This document shows, piece after piece, positions 1 through 11,773 of a stretch of DNA of 64,000 nt; positions within the stretch are counted from its first letter, which is position 1, and each line of letters begins with the position of its first letter. Both the position numbers and the translations under genes were made by a program. The notes below the pieces were generated by a model. That model had not been told where the DNA came from. It made no database searches and was given only the letters and a program-made list of their open reading frames with translations. Source of the DNA: Micractinium sp. NFX-FRZ. Lineage: Eukaryota; Chlorophyta; Trebouxiophyceae; Chlorellales; Chlorellaceae. The DNA is taken from contig JAPTJF010000059.1 of NCBI GenBank assembly GCA_029339195.1, positions 124,001 through 188,000 on the forward strand. Reading direction: 5' to 3'.

Positions 1-1397
1 ATATAAAGGGGCACTGACCCTTGTCCAAATCTCCCCCGCAGCGCAGCTTCACCTGTAGCTGCTCCTGCAACCATTCACAGGGTAAGACCCGACTCGACAC
101 GGCAGGGCAACTGCCCCATGCCAGAAACACAGTGGGATGCCAGAAACACAGTGGGATGCCAGCGCAGCCCTCTCTGGCTCTGCGCTCTCTGGCTCACCAC
201 TCCTTCTGCTGGTACTAGATCCGAGCAGCAGGAGCAGCAGGGCGTGCTGGGCACGTTTCGCTGGGCATCTTGATCGAATTGCTGTATGTGTGCGTGCACA
301 TGTTGAAAGCCGAAGCTTGAAGGAGGCGGTCAGGCGCCCCGGGCTCCGGAGAGCTCCCTGCCAGAGCCCACCCACCCACTTACCTCTTGGGTGGTGCCTC
401 AGGATGCGCCCACTGTTTCCGGGGTTGGGCACAGCACTGCGCAGTGCTGTGCCCCATTCCGCCACCCACTGCCTTCAGGGTGGCGCCCTGAGCACACACA
501 TTAGAGTGGTTACAGGGTGAGGCTGGGGAAGTTTGAAAGGCAGCGTGCACCCCAGAATAGTGTGCAGCGGTGGGCATGTCGGGGGCAGGTAGCTACTCTA
601 TGGAGTAATGAAACACGCGGGCGGTACATTCCGCTGCTGTCAAGTTGGAAGAGCAGTACAGGGGAGCGGGCGGAGCGAGGGAGCAAGAAGCGAAAGCGGT
701 TGGACATGGATGAGCGGGCAAAAAGCATGCACCCGGCGCCGCCGCGCGGGCAAGAAAACGCATGCGGACAAGCCACAAGGGAAGCAAGGGGGGGGAGAAG
801 CGAGAGCGAGCACGTGGGCACATGTGGCGTAGTCTATGTGCCGAGGGTGGCAGAGACAGGAAGCCTCCCTCTCACACAATGAGCAGGGAGTGCGCATGCT
901 CGGATGATGCATGGGTGGGTGCGACGAGGCATGCTTTGGCCTGGAGGCGGATTGTGTACGTCGGATTTGGTGGTTGGGGGTTCTTGGGGGGGCGTCAGCA
1001 AGGGCGAGCGGCCAGCCAGCAAACCCTCAGGCGCGCAGTGCCTGCCAGCTCGCTTACGCGCGGGCGGTGTGCTTCCACCCCTCAATCACGTGCACGCCCC
1101 AGTCGTTGCTGCAGAGGGCGGGAGGGGGGCATGCCAGAGCAAGGTGAGCCAGGCAGCTGATGCCGGTTGAGAGCAGGGGTGCGTGCAGGGGAGCGCAGCA
1201 TCCATTCGCCAGCCCCTCCCCTGCACTGCCTGTGCCAACCCACCATCCAGAGCGCGCTTGCAAGAACACTGGGCGCCCGCTCCGGCTGCCCGCATCAGCC
1301 CCTACCCCTCTCCAGGCACAACAATGGGCAGCAGGCCAGGCGCTTTCCGCTCTGGCTCCCTGTGTCCCCCCCTACCCCCGCCCCCTCCCCCTTATGC
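1..1397. other. Left-edge stretch without a supported gene
   Basis: No coding region could be supported. The first bases carry a TATA-like string (ATATAAA), and a CAG acceptor-like site near 41 is followed by about 40 nt and a GGTAAG donor-like site near 80. An exon of a gene starting outside the window is therefore possible but cannot be shown. The rest is GC-rich and should contain the 3' UTR of the minus-strand ferredoxin gene. A TTACA (TGTAA on the minus strand) near 510 is the nearest candidate poly(A) signal, but it is far from the stop codon. Confidence 0.4.
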
Positions 1398-2298
1398 TCA
1401 CTTGATCTCCACCACGCAGTCGCTCAGCGGCTTGGCGGAGCAGGGCAGGATGAATCCGGCCTCGATCTGCTCCTTGCTCAGCACATTGCCGTCGTCCAGC
1501 ACCGTGAGCCACTCCATGTCGACCTGACCGCTCCGCAGCTTGGAGACGCAGGTGCCGCACACGCCGCCTGCGCGGGGGCAAGGGGGCAGGGCAGAGGGTG
1601 TGGGTGAGAAGGCGCGGCAGGTGGGGAGGGGAGAGAGGGAGGCGGGGTGGGGCAGTGCGGTGGTGACGCCATCCAAGCCATGGCTCACAGAGGCGGACCC
1701 AGGCTGCGGCAGAGGTCCCACTAGCCCCGCGCCAGCCGTGGCGGGGCCAGCAGCAGCAGGGGCGGTGCCGCCCAGGCAGTGGGGTGCGACCCGGCCAGGC
1801 CCGCTCACCGCGGCAGGAGGCGTTGAGCTCGATGCGGGAAGCGTCAGCGCCGTCCAGCAGATAGTCGTCGGCAGCAATCTCGCAGGTCTTCTCCGTGCCC
1901 TGCTCGGTCACAAAAGTGACCTGCGGGAAGGCAAGGGAAGGGGCAGAGAGGCAGGGTGGGTGGTGACGCTGTGAAAGGAGGGACGGCAGCGGGAGGCGGC
2001 GGGCGACTGGCCCCACCGCACGCGCATTGGCGCCAGGGCGGCGCTCAGGAGCCATCGAAATCCAGCTGGGTTGATGACCGGGGCGGCACGGCGATAAGGT
2101 AAGGGTTGGTGGGGGGGTGACGGGCAGCCCCATGCATGGCTGGCAGTGGCTGGCAGCGGAACCCTGCCCCTCCCCGCAGCCCCTCACCTTGTAAGCATGG
2201 ACCTTGAAGCTGCACCGAGCCACCGCCTGCTGCCGGGGGGCCGCCGCGAAGGCCTTGCGGCCAGCAAAGCTGCTGGTGGTCTGCGTGAGTGCCATCAT
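1398..2298 (-). CDS. Plastid-type 2Fe-2S ferredoxin
   Basis: Small soluble electron carrier, inferred to act in the chloroplast stroma. Three exons (2298-2188, 1920-1809, 1567-1398) join in frame to 130 residues. The N-terminal 33 or so residues are rich in Ala, Ser, Arg and Gln with few acidic residues, as in a chloroplast transit peptide. The cluster ligands read C-x4-C-x2-C (Cys73, Cys78, Cys81, around RGGVCGTC) with the fourth Cys at 117 in ILPCSAKP. Photosynthetic PetF proteins normally have 29 residues between the third and fourth Cys. Here there are 35, with extra residues around DMEWLTVLDDGN, so this is an atypical isoform rather than the main photosynthetic ferredoxin. Two ATGs are adjacent at the start; the first is taken. 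Which enzyme it serves cannot be read from sequence. Confidence 0.88.
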
Positions 2299-3514
2299 GG
2301 TTGCTGGGGGGCGCAAAGACAGGCGGCGGGCTGGGCAGCAGTGGAAGAAATGAAGGAAACTAGAAATGGGGGTGGGTGCCGACAGGCTGAACTTGATCCC
2401 CCCCCCCATCGACAAGTTCACGTCGCTCAGCAGGGCGCAGCAGGACACCTCGTGGGGCACCTCTCTCGGATTTGGGTGGCGTCTCGCCAGATACGGTTCA
2501 GCGAGTGGATTAAATGCGGTCAGGGTTGGCGAGACCTGTCGGGATGAGGAGCAGCGCTTGCACTGGCTGCCGCTGCCGCCGCCTGCGCCAGTTGCGCCCG
2601 CTGCGCAGCGGGCGTCCGTCTCCCTGTCCTCCCCCTGCTTTCATGGAGCCAAGAGTTCTGCCACCGTTTCGGAAGCTATTCTTGATGCTGCACTGGATGA
2701 GGTGCTGCCACGAAGCTTGGCGGAGACGTGCGGGCGGTGAGCCAGTCGGTCGGGCAAGCCGGGAGCTCCCCGACGGGGAGCAGCCCTTCTGGGGCAGCGC
2801 TTGATGTGTGCACATCAGTAGTGTGATGTCACGCTAGGTCAAGCCAACCAGTGCCAATCATCTGTAGTTTACTGGGAACGCTCAGGGACTAGTGCACAGC
2901 ACATATAGGGAGTTACCGCATGTGGCCAGATTGTGTGGGAGGGCCGCCTGCGTTCCGGCTGCTGCTGGGCGCAGGCGCTGACCGCCCTGCCGGGTGCGGC
3001 TGGTGGTACCACCGGTGCTGCTGTAAATAATTGACAGGGGGAGGGTCTGCCTGGTGTGAATTCAAGTCGAAAACACGAATGGATACAGGTGAAAAAAATG
3101 CAGGGCAAAGGTGCGCGTGTAACAAATGTGCACCCACCTGCTGGTCCCGATCCGAGGGGCTTCACTGGGCCAGCGGCGCCAGCGAGTTCTCACCCGGGTG
3201 GCTCAGCAGGGGCATGCGTGCAGTGTGTCATTCCTTGGAATGACTAGGAGAGTGATGAATGGTGCAGATCGACAAGAAAGGATCAAGAGGAGGGTGCTAA
3301 ATTGGTGCAGGGCATGGGGTGCGTCGCTGCACGGAATGCTGGCTGATGCCGGGTTGGCAGCGGGACGTGGGCAGCTGCCTGCAAGGGCAGCCCTCAAGGG
3401 CGGTCCTAAAGCTGCAGCCAAGCCCAGCTGTTGCGCTGTTCTCCTTCATTGCCGTGCGCACAATGCGCCTGCCTGGGGCCTCCGGCTGCCATTGGCACCT
3501 GCGGGCCACGCCTA
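2299..3514. other. Intergenic: ferredoxin upstream region and b561 3' end
   Basis: No gene supported. This stretch should hold the ferredoxin promoter (right of 2298, minus strand) and the 3' UTR of the cytochrome b561 gene, which ends at 3515. A CCAAT pentamer lies at 2854-2858, too far from the ferredoxin start to be a confident promoter element. Confidence 0.4.
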
Positions 3515-6500
3515 CTAAGCGCCGTGCCAGTGCTCCGCGCCGTTGCTGGTGTGCTCCGCGCCGTTGCTGGTGTGCCCCACGCCGTTGCTGGTGTGCTCCG
3601 CGCCGTTCTCGGCGCCAGAGGTGGGCGCTGGCGGGTGGGCCGTCAGCTGAAGGTCGTTGGCGCCCGAGGTGCCCTTGGCAGCCACCTGGCCCGGCGGCGG
3701 CAGCTGCAGGTACTGCCAGCTGCGGGCAGGGCAGGAGGGCAGGGCAGGGGGGCAGGGCAGGGGGGAGGGAGGGTCATGGGTGCGAGGCACACACACACAC
3801 ACACAGGGGAGGCAGGCTCTTGCTGCGCCGGGAGGCCGCCTTGGCATGGTGAGCGCCACGGGAGGCAACATGATGGGCTTGCATGCATGCATCCACCTCG
3901 CGCCCTGGGTGCCCTGCCCGGCCCGGCACAGGCGCTGCTGCGTGCCCGCCGGAGGCGCCAACAGGGCGCCAGTCGGTGGAGAACAGACGGAGGCGTGCAG
4001 CGAGCTTCTGGATGGCTAGCGCTGGCAGCGCTGGCAGCGCTGGCAGTGCTGGCTGGCTGGCTGCTGCCTCAGGTGCCAGGCTGGCACCCACCTCTCGCGC
4101 AGGATTGCGGCCGCCACGATGGAAGCAAACACGCCGGTGTAGGCGCCCCAGCCCCAGGACCCGGTGTTGACCATCTCGGCCAGGCCTGTACGGAGGGCGG
4201 GGCAGGGGGGAGCGGCAGCGTGGGGCGGCGCCGGCTCCAAACGGTTGTGCGTGCCGAGGAGGACGGGGGGAAGGGACGGCAGGCGGCAGACGCTGCTGGC
4301 AAAGCCCCACACTGCGGGCAGTGCATGGGGAAGGGCAGGTGTCGTGCTGCCTGGCCATGCCTGCTGGTGAGCCCTGCAGCGGCAGGCTGGGCACCACGCA
4401 TCCGCTGACCCATGATAAAGTTCACCAAACACATGGCGTTGGGGCCATCCTGACAAGCGTTGGATCCCAGCGGAAATGGTTCCCAGTGGGCTCACTGGGC
4501 CGCCCCTCGCTCACCATAGTAAATGTTGGCCACAGCCACCACCGCCGCGGCGCGCCCGGTCCACCAGTGGATCAGGTTCCAGGCACGGCGCAGGCGGCTG
4601 GTCAGCTTGGGACGCACCAGCGCAGACAGCTGCAAGCCCAGGGGGCGGGAGGTGGGGCGGGCATGGCTGTGGGGAGGAGGGGGTGGCGGCGTGTGCTATG
4701 CCTGCTGCGCTGCACCCGCCCAGAGCGGCACGCTGCTGACCAGGGAGGCGGCCGCCTCCTGGAGAGCGGCTGCCACAAAGGCGCGTCACACCCTCCCTGC
4801 TGCGCACGGCAGCTCAGCATGGCAAGCCACTCCACTGCAGGTTGCCCGCATTGCCCGGACTCTGGTCCTCTGCACCACCTCTCTGCACTTGACTCCCTGC
4901 ACTTGACTCCCTGCCCCAACTCTCAACCCTCACTCTCCACACCAGTGGGTCCCCCCGCTCACCTGGAGCAGGCCCAGCACGGTGGCGGCCACCCCCAGGT
5001 TGCGGTGCACAGCAAAGGCGCCGCCCCAGCATCCGGCCACGGCAAAGCCCAGCCCAAAGCCGATGACACCCAGCAGCAGCCCCGCCAGCTGCAGCGCCCT
5101 GCACCCAGGCAAAACCAGGAAAAGGGAGGGGAAGGGGAGGTCAGCGCACCTGGAAGGCCGCCTCCAGCTGCTGCTGAGCACGCTAAGCCAGCCGCGTGCC
5201 CGCACGCGCTGCCAGTCAAAGGCTGGGAGCACGTTGCCAGGTCATGCGCACAGTCGCGGACTTGCTCAGCACCTGAAAGCGCGCACCGCTGGCGGCGCTG
5301 CCACCAGGCCGGCAGCAGCATGCAGTGCCCCGCTGCTGGATGGACTGCCGTTGCGTTCTTGAAGGCACTCTTGGCACACTGTTGCGCTCGCACGCACGCT
5401 CACATGCCCAGGGATGCATGCCCCAGCTGTCCCCCACCTGTGCGCTTGGAACCAAAAGGGGTCTGCATTCTTGGCGCAGCGCGCGATGACGATGCCAGCG
5501 GGGATGAGCAGGCCCCAACCGATGAGCAGCAGCCAGATGTGGGCCTGCGGGCCAGCAAGGGCAGGGGGAGGGGGAAGGGGGGCGTCCGGCAGTCTTGGTG
5601 GGGGGCAACGCATCGCTTGTGGCGGCCAGCTGTGCCGCCGGCACCACCAGAGCCACCACCACCGCCAGTTTGACCGAGCTTAGTGCCAGCCTGGGAGATG
5701 ACAGCCAGGCTGTGTCAACAGGCACCACAGCCCGGCACACACCCAGCGCGCCCCCACACAGCGCCGCCTGCCTCCCAGCCCCAGCGGAGCCCAGCTCTGT
5801 GGCGAGCCATGCATATATGTGCTCCAGCATCCCAGCCCAGCCCACTCCTGCATTTTGCACCACCCTGCCTGCCAGCTCACCGCCAGCAGCGCCGACATGG
5901 GCTTGCTGAAGGTCTCTGGGTCGCTGGCGGTGCCGGCGGCAAGGTCGACGGCCATTACGCCATACGTGCTGTGCATGCTGCGGGAGCGGGGGCAGATGGG
6001 GGCGGGTGGGGTCAGGGCAGGTGAGGGACGGGGGCAGGGGCTGGTGCGCAAGCGAGGTTTGCGGGGCGGGGCAAGAGGGGTGGGGGGCGGGGCAGGGGCA
6101 GGGCCAGGGCGGGCATGTCATGCGCGGGGTGGCACCGAGCAGCACAGCACAGCACAGCACAGCACAGCACAGCACAGCACAGCATACTGGAAAAGGGGGT
6201 TGCTACCAGTGCCACCACCTCAGTGCTCCGCCCCCTCCTGTAACCACAGAGTGCGCTACCCACCGGACGTCGCCACTGCGGTACACCTCCCCTGCAGCGT
6301 AGATCAGCTCTGGCTCATCCGAGGGGGCCGGCGGGTCTGCACCAGAGTGGAGGAGCAGCGGAGGCATTGCAAGTGGGGGTTTGCAGGTGGGGAGGGAGGC
6401 CAAGGGGCAGGTGGGAGGGGCATCGAGGGGCAGGTGGGAGGGGCGGTATCAGCAGACCCACTCTGAAAGCACTTTGACCTGTTTGCTTCCCACCCACGCT

Positions 6501-7647
6501 CTCCACCCTTGTGCCCGTCGTGCATGTGCCTGTGGCGGCGCCACGATTGCCCACAGGCAGGGAGAGCATGTGCATGCCGACTGCCAGGCCGACTGCCAGG
6601 CAGCGCTGGCGCCCTGCACGGCCGCGCGCCCACCCTTGCAGGAGGCCTGCCACCTATCCAGGCAGGCAGGCGCCCACACGGTTCCGCTGCCTGTGGCCAA
6701 GTTGTACCGCAAACAAATGCGGCGGCAACCTACAGCAGCAGCAGGCCACCTGTGGTGAAGGCCCCCAGCAGCCAGCCGTTGGTGAACTCTGCCGCCACGT
6801 CATCCATGGGCAGCGCTGAGCTGGCATCCATGTCACCGCTTGCGGTGCCCGTCATCTTGACCTGGCGAAGCTTGGCGCCTGCACGGCAGGGTGGGCCAGG
6901 GTGAGGGGCAGGAGGGGCACCCTGGATCAGCATGGCATCTGGCAGCGTGGCGATTGGGCTGCTGGCGGAAGCTCGGGCACACACGTCGGCGGGCAGCACG
7001 GGCGGCAGCGCCGGCGGCGGCACCCTTCACAAGTCTCCTCCCTCCCCAGCTGCGGCTGCTGCCAGCTGTGCAGGCGAGCGCGCTGCACTGCCGCAGCACT
7101 GGCAACCCTACTGGGGCGCACCGGAGGGGCAGCTGGTGCAGTGTTGCAGCACAAAGGCGGTGCCCCCAGTCATTGCATTGTCGGGGTCGTCCTCCCCGGG
7201 GTATCCCAGCGCAACATAAGCGTGGGCCGACACGCTGGCGTTCAGGCCCCACCGCACGCGCTGCCCAGGTGGGGCGCCGACCAGGGTCCAGGCAATGTTG
7301 AAGTCGCTGCCCACGCCCTCAGCCAGGAAGCAGTGGTCAAAGCCCTCTGCGCCGCGGCTGAGCTGGAGGGTGCAGGCGGGCTGCAGGCGGGAGGCGGCAG
7401 GTGGCGCGGCAGGGGGCGGGAGGCAGCATAACGGGGGCAGGGGAAGGTTCAGCGACTTGCACCCCGGCTTGCCGGGGCTGCCGCCGGGCCGCATCGGCGT
7501 CAGGATCATCGCGGCACCCAATGCACTTGGGGGTGAGGGCAGGTGGATCCCCTTGAAGGGCTCAAGTGAGCACGTGCGGTCCGCTCCGCTCACCTCCGCG
7601 ACCGTCCGACCGGCCAGCACCACCAGCAGCAGCAATGCTAGCATCAT
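3515..7647 (-). CDS. DOMON and cytochrome b561 domain membrane protein (CYBDOM type)
   Basis: Predicted trans-membrane electron-transfer protein of the plant/animal CYBDOM family, in which an extracellular DOMON haem/sugar-binding domain is joined to a b561 core. The first exon (from the ATG at 7647) begins MMLALLLLVVLAG, a signal peptide. DOMON-like sequence follows (FNIAWTLVG, then AYVALGYPGEDDPDN near 7200; further exons near 6880-6730 and 6340-5890). The b561 helices come next: AHIWLLLIGWGLLIPAG with FQAHRW (about 5550-5420), FAVHRNLGVAATVLGLLQ (about 5040-4965), and the diagnostic LVRPKLTSRLRRAWNLIHWW (4630-4560) with TGRAAAVVAVANIYYG. The His residues in these helices are the expected haem ligands. 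The tail (3600-3515) is a degenerate seven-residue repeat ending HWHGA. Exon borders are approximate. The direction and partners of electron flow are unknown. Confidence 0.8.
3530..3613 (-). repeat. 21-bp tandem repeat coding a C-terminal heptapeptide repeat
   Basis: About four copies of a 21-bp unit (on the plus strand GTGCTCCGCGCCGTTGCTGG plus T) lie in the last exon of the b561 gene. In the minus-strand frame they encode GAEHTSN repeated, with one variant (GVGHTSN). Because the unit is 7 codons, copy-number change would lengthen the tail without a frameshift. Confidence 0.85.
3786..3807. repeat. (CA)n microsatellite in a b561 intron
   Basis: About ten uninterrupted CA dinucleotides in the last intron of the b561 gene. 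No function is suggested. Confidence 0.9.
6137..6183 (-). repeat. (CTGTG)n pentamer array in a b561 intron
   Basis: About nine copies of AGCAC on the plus strand, that is CTGTG/GTGCT in the sense of the host gene. It is one of several arrays of this pentamer in the window, nearly all in introns with the same polarity relative to transcription. Confidence 0.9.
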
Positions 7648-8493
7648 GGTGTGTCAAACGCGAGGCAATGACTTCTCTCGTTGTTTTCAGGCCGCGACGG
7701 AGACTATGGCGTTATGACTCCCTCCTCGGGAGGCCACGTGCTTGCCAGAATCGACGAGAGGGGAATCCGGGTGTTTACTCCGCCTGGAAGATGAGGAGAG
7801 GGCAGAGCGATCAAGGAAGCGGGAAGAAGGGCATAAAGAAGCTGGTTAAGAATCTGACAACTGGGCGGCGAAGCTTACACTTGCCAGATGCAGATCTTGA
7901 TCTCATGCTCAACCTATGTGTGTGAATGAAGGAGGCCCTCCGTGCCACGCAGTGAGATGTTTTGGGCTTCTTGCAAACGAGTGGCGCCCCTGCTGTTGAG
8001 CACTGCTGCGCCAGGTGGCAGGCAGCACCGGCCGGGTGATCACCTCATGAATGCCCCGGCCAGCTGGCCGGGACATTTTCCAGCTGGCCGGGAGGAGGTG
8101 TCGCGCTTGTGCTTACATGGCTAGCCATGGCTAACCATGACAGCTGTCTTGTAGCTTTAGGGGATATGAAACAGAAGCTGGCAGGACTTGGCGGCAGGCT
8201 ACATTCCTTCGGGTTGCAGGCACTCTGAAAGGGGCTCGCTGTATGCGCTACTTCCCCCCCTTGCGCACCAATGGTCCGGACATGAATGGCAGTTGCTGCC
8301 AATGTGTGCTTTTGCAGGATTCAATGTTCACAGCTCCAGGGCAGCGGCCCGCTTGCTCAAGCACAAGGCTTTTGGCTGCTTGCAGTTGCATTAACAAGCT
8401 GTTGCTCCGGTCACGCTGCTGCCAGCTGCAGAGCCGGCGCCGCAGGCACAGCCGCCCTGGCTGGCCGCAAGCCCTTGCCGTCGGGTGGCTCGC
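7648..8493. other. Intergenic: b561 upstream region and BASS 3' UTR
   Basis: No gene supported. The right part should be the 3' UTR of the BASS-type gene (stop at 8494). TTACA at 8113-8117 is TGTAA on the minus strand and could be its poly(A) signal. The left part is the upstream region of the b561 gene. A short direct repeat built on CCGGCCAGCTGGCC lies at about 8055-8095. Confidence 0.45.
8113..8117 (-). terminator. Candidate poly(A) signal TGTAA for the BASS-type gene
   Basis: TGTAA on the minus strand, about 380 nt past the stop codon. TGTAA is the usual poly(A) signal in green algae; its use here is inferred from position only. Confidence 0.35.
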
Positions 8494-11400
8494 CTACCGT
8501 GAAACCACCACCGCTTCCAGCGGCGGCCCCATGGCCGCAGCTGCCCCTGCTCCGTTGCCGCTAACGCCAGCTTCTGCCGGCCCCGACGCCTCGCCCACCG
8601 TAGCAGCTGCTGCTTCCGCTGCCGCCGCTTTTTGGTCAGCTGCCTCCGCAGCTGCTGCGCCCGCTGTGGGAAGCTCCAGCTCGGCTGCCCCCTGCCCTGC
8701 GGCCTCCTCCCGCTCATCTGCCCCACTGCTGCTGCCCCCGCCATCCAGCTTGGCCTCGCTGCTGCCGCCGCCTTCCAGCTTGGGAGGCGTGGCGTCCCCG
8801 ATGCCCTCCCCGCCGCCCCCGCCGTCAGCGTCGGTTGCAGCAGCGGCCGCCTTGGCTGCGGCAGCCTGCCGCTCGACGCGGCGCGCCAGCCAGGGAGCAA
8901 AGGCAGCCCCCATGAAGATCTGGAGCAGCTGGCCTGAGATGCAGGGCACTGCCAGAAGCCCCTGCTGGGCCACATTGCTCGTCAGGTAGCTGCAGGGGGT
9001 AGGGGCAGGTGCGGTGGACGACAGAGCGTGCAACGATGAAGGGCAGGGAGGGAGGGGGTTCGCAGCCGCACTTCTAACCCAGTCCTCCAAAGAAAGCAGG
9101 GCCGTCCCCGGCTGGCAGCAGCAGTCAGAGGCAGCCGCAGCCGAAGAAGGTGCCCCAGGCGGACCGGCCTCCCCAGCCCGCCGTGACCTGGCCTGCCCAG
9201 CTGGCGCCACCTCACCTGATGACTGTCACAGCCACCGGCGCGCTCTTCTGCGAGCTCATAATGCCCACAGCAATGGACTCACGAAGCGGCAGGCGCAGCA
9301 GGTAGCTGCACGCAGGGAAGGGAGGAGCAAGGTTGCAGGCAGTCGCCGGGGGTGCGGCGTGAGCAGTGCGGGAGGCAGGGTGCCTGGGGTCTGCCGGCAT
9401 GTGCCGCTGTCAAGGCACCTGCGTGCGCCATGCACGACGCCGGGACAGGCTGCTGCGGTCCCATGATGGAACAGGAGGCAGCAAGTGAGCTGGCACTGCT
9501 ACGTGTCATGCTGCTTGCTGATGCTGACGGTCGTGGTGCTGCCCCTTTTACTGCTGTGCTCAGCGAAGGGAGGGGCCTCGGCGGCAGCGCTGCTGCACAG
9601 AGAGCACCGTCAGTTAAGCCGGCGCCACACCAGCCACGGCAGGCTTGCCTGGTGGCCAGGAAGTTGAATGCCAGGTAGACGAGGTGCATGATGGCGGCAG
9701 CCACAATGACAATCAGGATGTCGGTGAACCGCTGCTGCAACAGCACCTCCTGCATCCCCCAACAATGCAATGCAGGGCCATGCGACACGTCAGCATCCGT
9801 TGTTGTTGGCACACAAACGTGGTCTGCCGGTCAAGAGTCTAGAAGTATGCGATGCAAGGGGTGAGTGTCGTGCAAGCAAGAGAGCAGGGAGTAACAGGGA
9901 GGTCGCTGTGGGTGTGCAAGTGTGTGGGGTTGCGGGCGTGTGGACCGCATGCCTGGTAAAGCAGTGGCCTCCTTGCACCCCAGGTGCATGCATCCCGGTG
10001 CGCCCCCCACCCACCCACCGCCCACCTGTGCGCCGCTCAGCGTCTGCCAGATGATGAGCGCCAGCTGCACGTTGCTGCACATCCCCAGCTGCAGCTTCCA
10101 CTTGGTCACGAAGGTACGCACACACTTGAACAGCTCGCGGGCCGCCTGGCGACAGGTGGCAGAGGGTGGCGACAAATGGCGACAGGTTGAGGCGGCACAG
10201 CGGGGAGGTGGGGGCGGCAGGAAGGCAGGCAGGCAGGGGAGGAGCAGGAGTGGGGAGGCGGGGAGACCGCCGGGCAGGCAGGCGGTGCTGCAGGCAGGCA
10301 GGCAGGCAGGCAGGCACTGCCGCTCTGCCTCATACCGCGCTGTGCTTCACACACCACGCACGCGCACCGCAGGCACCTGCAGCTGCCACCCTCCCACAGC
10401 CCGCGCACCTTGCCCACGACCGCAAGCAGCAGCACCATGGACCGCACCTGCTGGCATGCCCACCCACGCACCGTGCCCTACCCGTCTGCACCCGCCCCAC
10501 TCCCCCGCCCACCCACCCACGCCTCTCCTGCACGCACGCCCTCTAACCTTGCCGATAGCCGCGGGCACCAGCACGGTCACGATCAGCTTCACCAGCAGGT
10601 TGACGGCATCCACGCTGACACTGAACCCCTCCTCATCAATGCCATGCAGCAGCAGCTTCAAAATGGGCGGCATGGTGGCAATGCCCAGCATGTTGGTGCC
10701 CACCAGCAGGAGCAGGGCCAGGCCTGCGTTGCCGCCCGACACCCGCACCAGCGCCTCGCCCACGCCCAGGGTGGTGGGCACGGCGGCAAAGATGGTGAGG
10801 CCTGGAGTGTTGATAAGTGGGGGGCAGGCAAGCGGGGTGGGTGGCGCAAGGGCGAGGAGGAGGGTGCGAGATTGGGGGGCGCTTGGGAGGTTGGTTTCGG
10901 CAGGCGGCAGGCACGGCATGGCATGGCACGGCACAGCACGGCAAGGCATGGCACGGCACGGCTCGGCACGGCGGCGCAACCTATCCTTCGACACGCCCGC
11001 CGCCCCGGCACCCGCTTGCCCCCGCCAGCACCCACACCCTCCCACCAGCCCCGGCCCAGCACCCAGCACACCCACCGATGGCAAACTCGGGCGGGGTGAG
11101 GGGCAGCTCTCTGAGGGCAAATCCCAGGCAGGGTGTGAGGAGCAGGATGGAGGCAAAGCCGTAGGCCACGCCCCGCCAGTGCCTGGCCGCCTTTTTGATG
11201 TCGTCCGTCTTGAGGACAAGCCCAGAGATGAAGAACACGATGCCTGCATGTGCACAGGGGAGGGGTAAGACGGCTGATGTGGTGGCGTGCTAGAAAGGGA
11301 AGTGTTTGGCGCGGGGACGGCAAAGCAGACGGCGAGTGGGGGGCACCGGTGCGGTGCTGGCAGTGTACCGTTGGACTGAGATGCGATTGCCTGCTGAGAT

Positions 11401-11773
11401 GCGGTGCAGGCGGGTGCTTGCAGGTATCTTACATATGTTGATGGTTTGAATCAGGTGAATGTCTCCAAGTATCTGCACGACATGCGAAGGATTGTGTTGA
11501 CATCAGGCGGGAATCTTTCAGAGGGCAGCCAGCTGCAGCCTGCAGGCGGGCGCGTCGCCACGGGCGCCGCCCGGCGGTACACCCGCCTCCACCACCCTCA
11601 TGTCTTCTGCTCACCAACACCCCGGCCACAGCTCGCCCAGGCTGCGGCCACGTTAGAGCCACGATTGTTGCCACCGCAAAGCAGATGACAAGGAAGTGCT
11701 TCACGAAAAAGGCGCGGGCGGCCGCCCGGGCCTTGGGCCAATCGACGCGCGGCATCTGCATGGCCAACGGCAT
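8494..11773 (-). CDS. BASS/SLC10-type sodium-coupled transporter, BASS4/SLC10A7-like
   Basis: Predicted ten-helix secondary transporter of the bile acid:sodium symporter superfamily. In order, the exons give DWPKARAAARAFFVKHFLVI (near 11750), FFISGLVLKTDDIKKAARHW (near 11230), LTIFAAVPTTLGVGEALVRV and LLLLVGTNMLGIATMPPILK (10800-10555), LQLGMCSNVQLALIIWQTLS (near 10100-10030), DILIVIVAAAIMHLVYLAFN (near 9720), ESIAVGIMSSQKSAPVAVTV (near 9280-9220), then the last helix and a long Ala/Gly/Ser/Glu-rich tail to the stop at 8494. FFxSGLxLKT and SSQKSAPVAVTV are typical of the RCH1/SLC10A7/plant BASS4 branch. Plant BASS4 is plastidial, but no clear transit peptide is seen from the ATG at 11773, so a further 5' exon is possible. 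The substrate cannot be predicted. Confidence 0.8.
10913..10975 (-). repeat. Degenerate GGCAC/GGCAT pentamer array in a BASS-gene intron
   Basis: About twelve degenerate pentamers (GGCAT, GGCAC, AGCAC, GGCAA on the plus strand) in the intron between the second and third recognised exons. In the sense of the gene they read GTGCC/ATGCC, the same polarity as the CTGTG arrays in other genes. Confidence 0.75.

Noticed and set aside
1..80. TATA-like start of window and a possible short exon at 42-79
   Set aside because: The candidate exon is only about 40 nt, matches nothing, and its gene would lie mostly outside the window.
1960..1985. Possible echo of ferredoxin exon 2 in intron 1 (CACAGCGTCACC against GCAGGTCACTT)
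   Set aside because: The match is too short to separate from chance.
4321..5673. Plus-strand open frame of 450 codons antisense to the b561 gene
   Set aside because: It is the shadow of high-GC coding exons and introns on the other strand. The minus strand gives recognisable b561 helices with proper splice sites; this frame is low-complexity and matches nothing.
6137..6183. CTGTG/AGCAC arrays as a CRISPR or satellite-type array
   Set aside because: They are contiguous 5-bp repeats with no spacers, and they lie in introns of a eukaryotic genome.
9922..11268. Plus-strand open frame of 448 codons antisense to the BASS-type gene
   Set aside because: Pro/His/Arg-rich composition, runs through the introns of the minus-strand gene, no recognisable domain.
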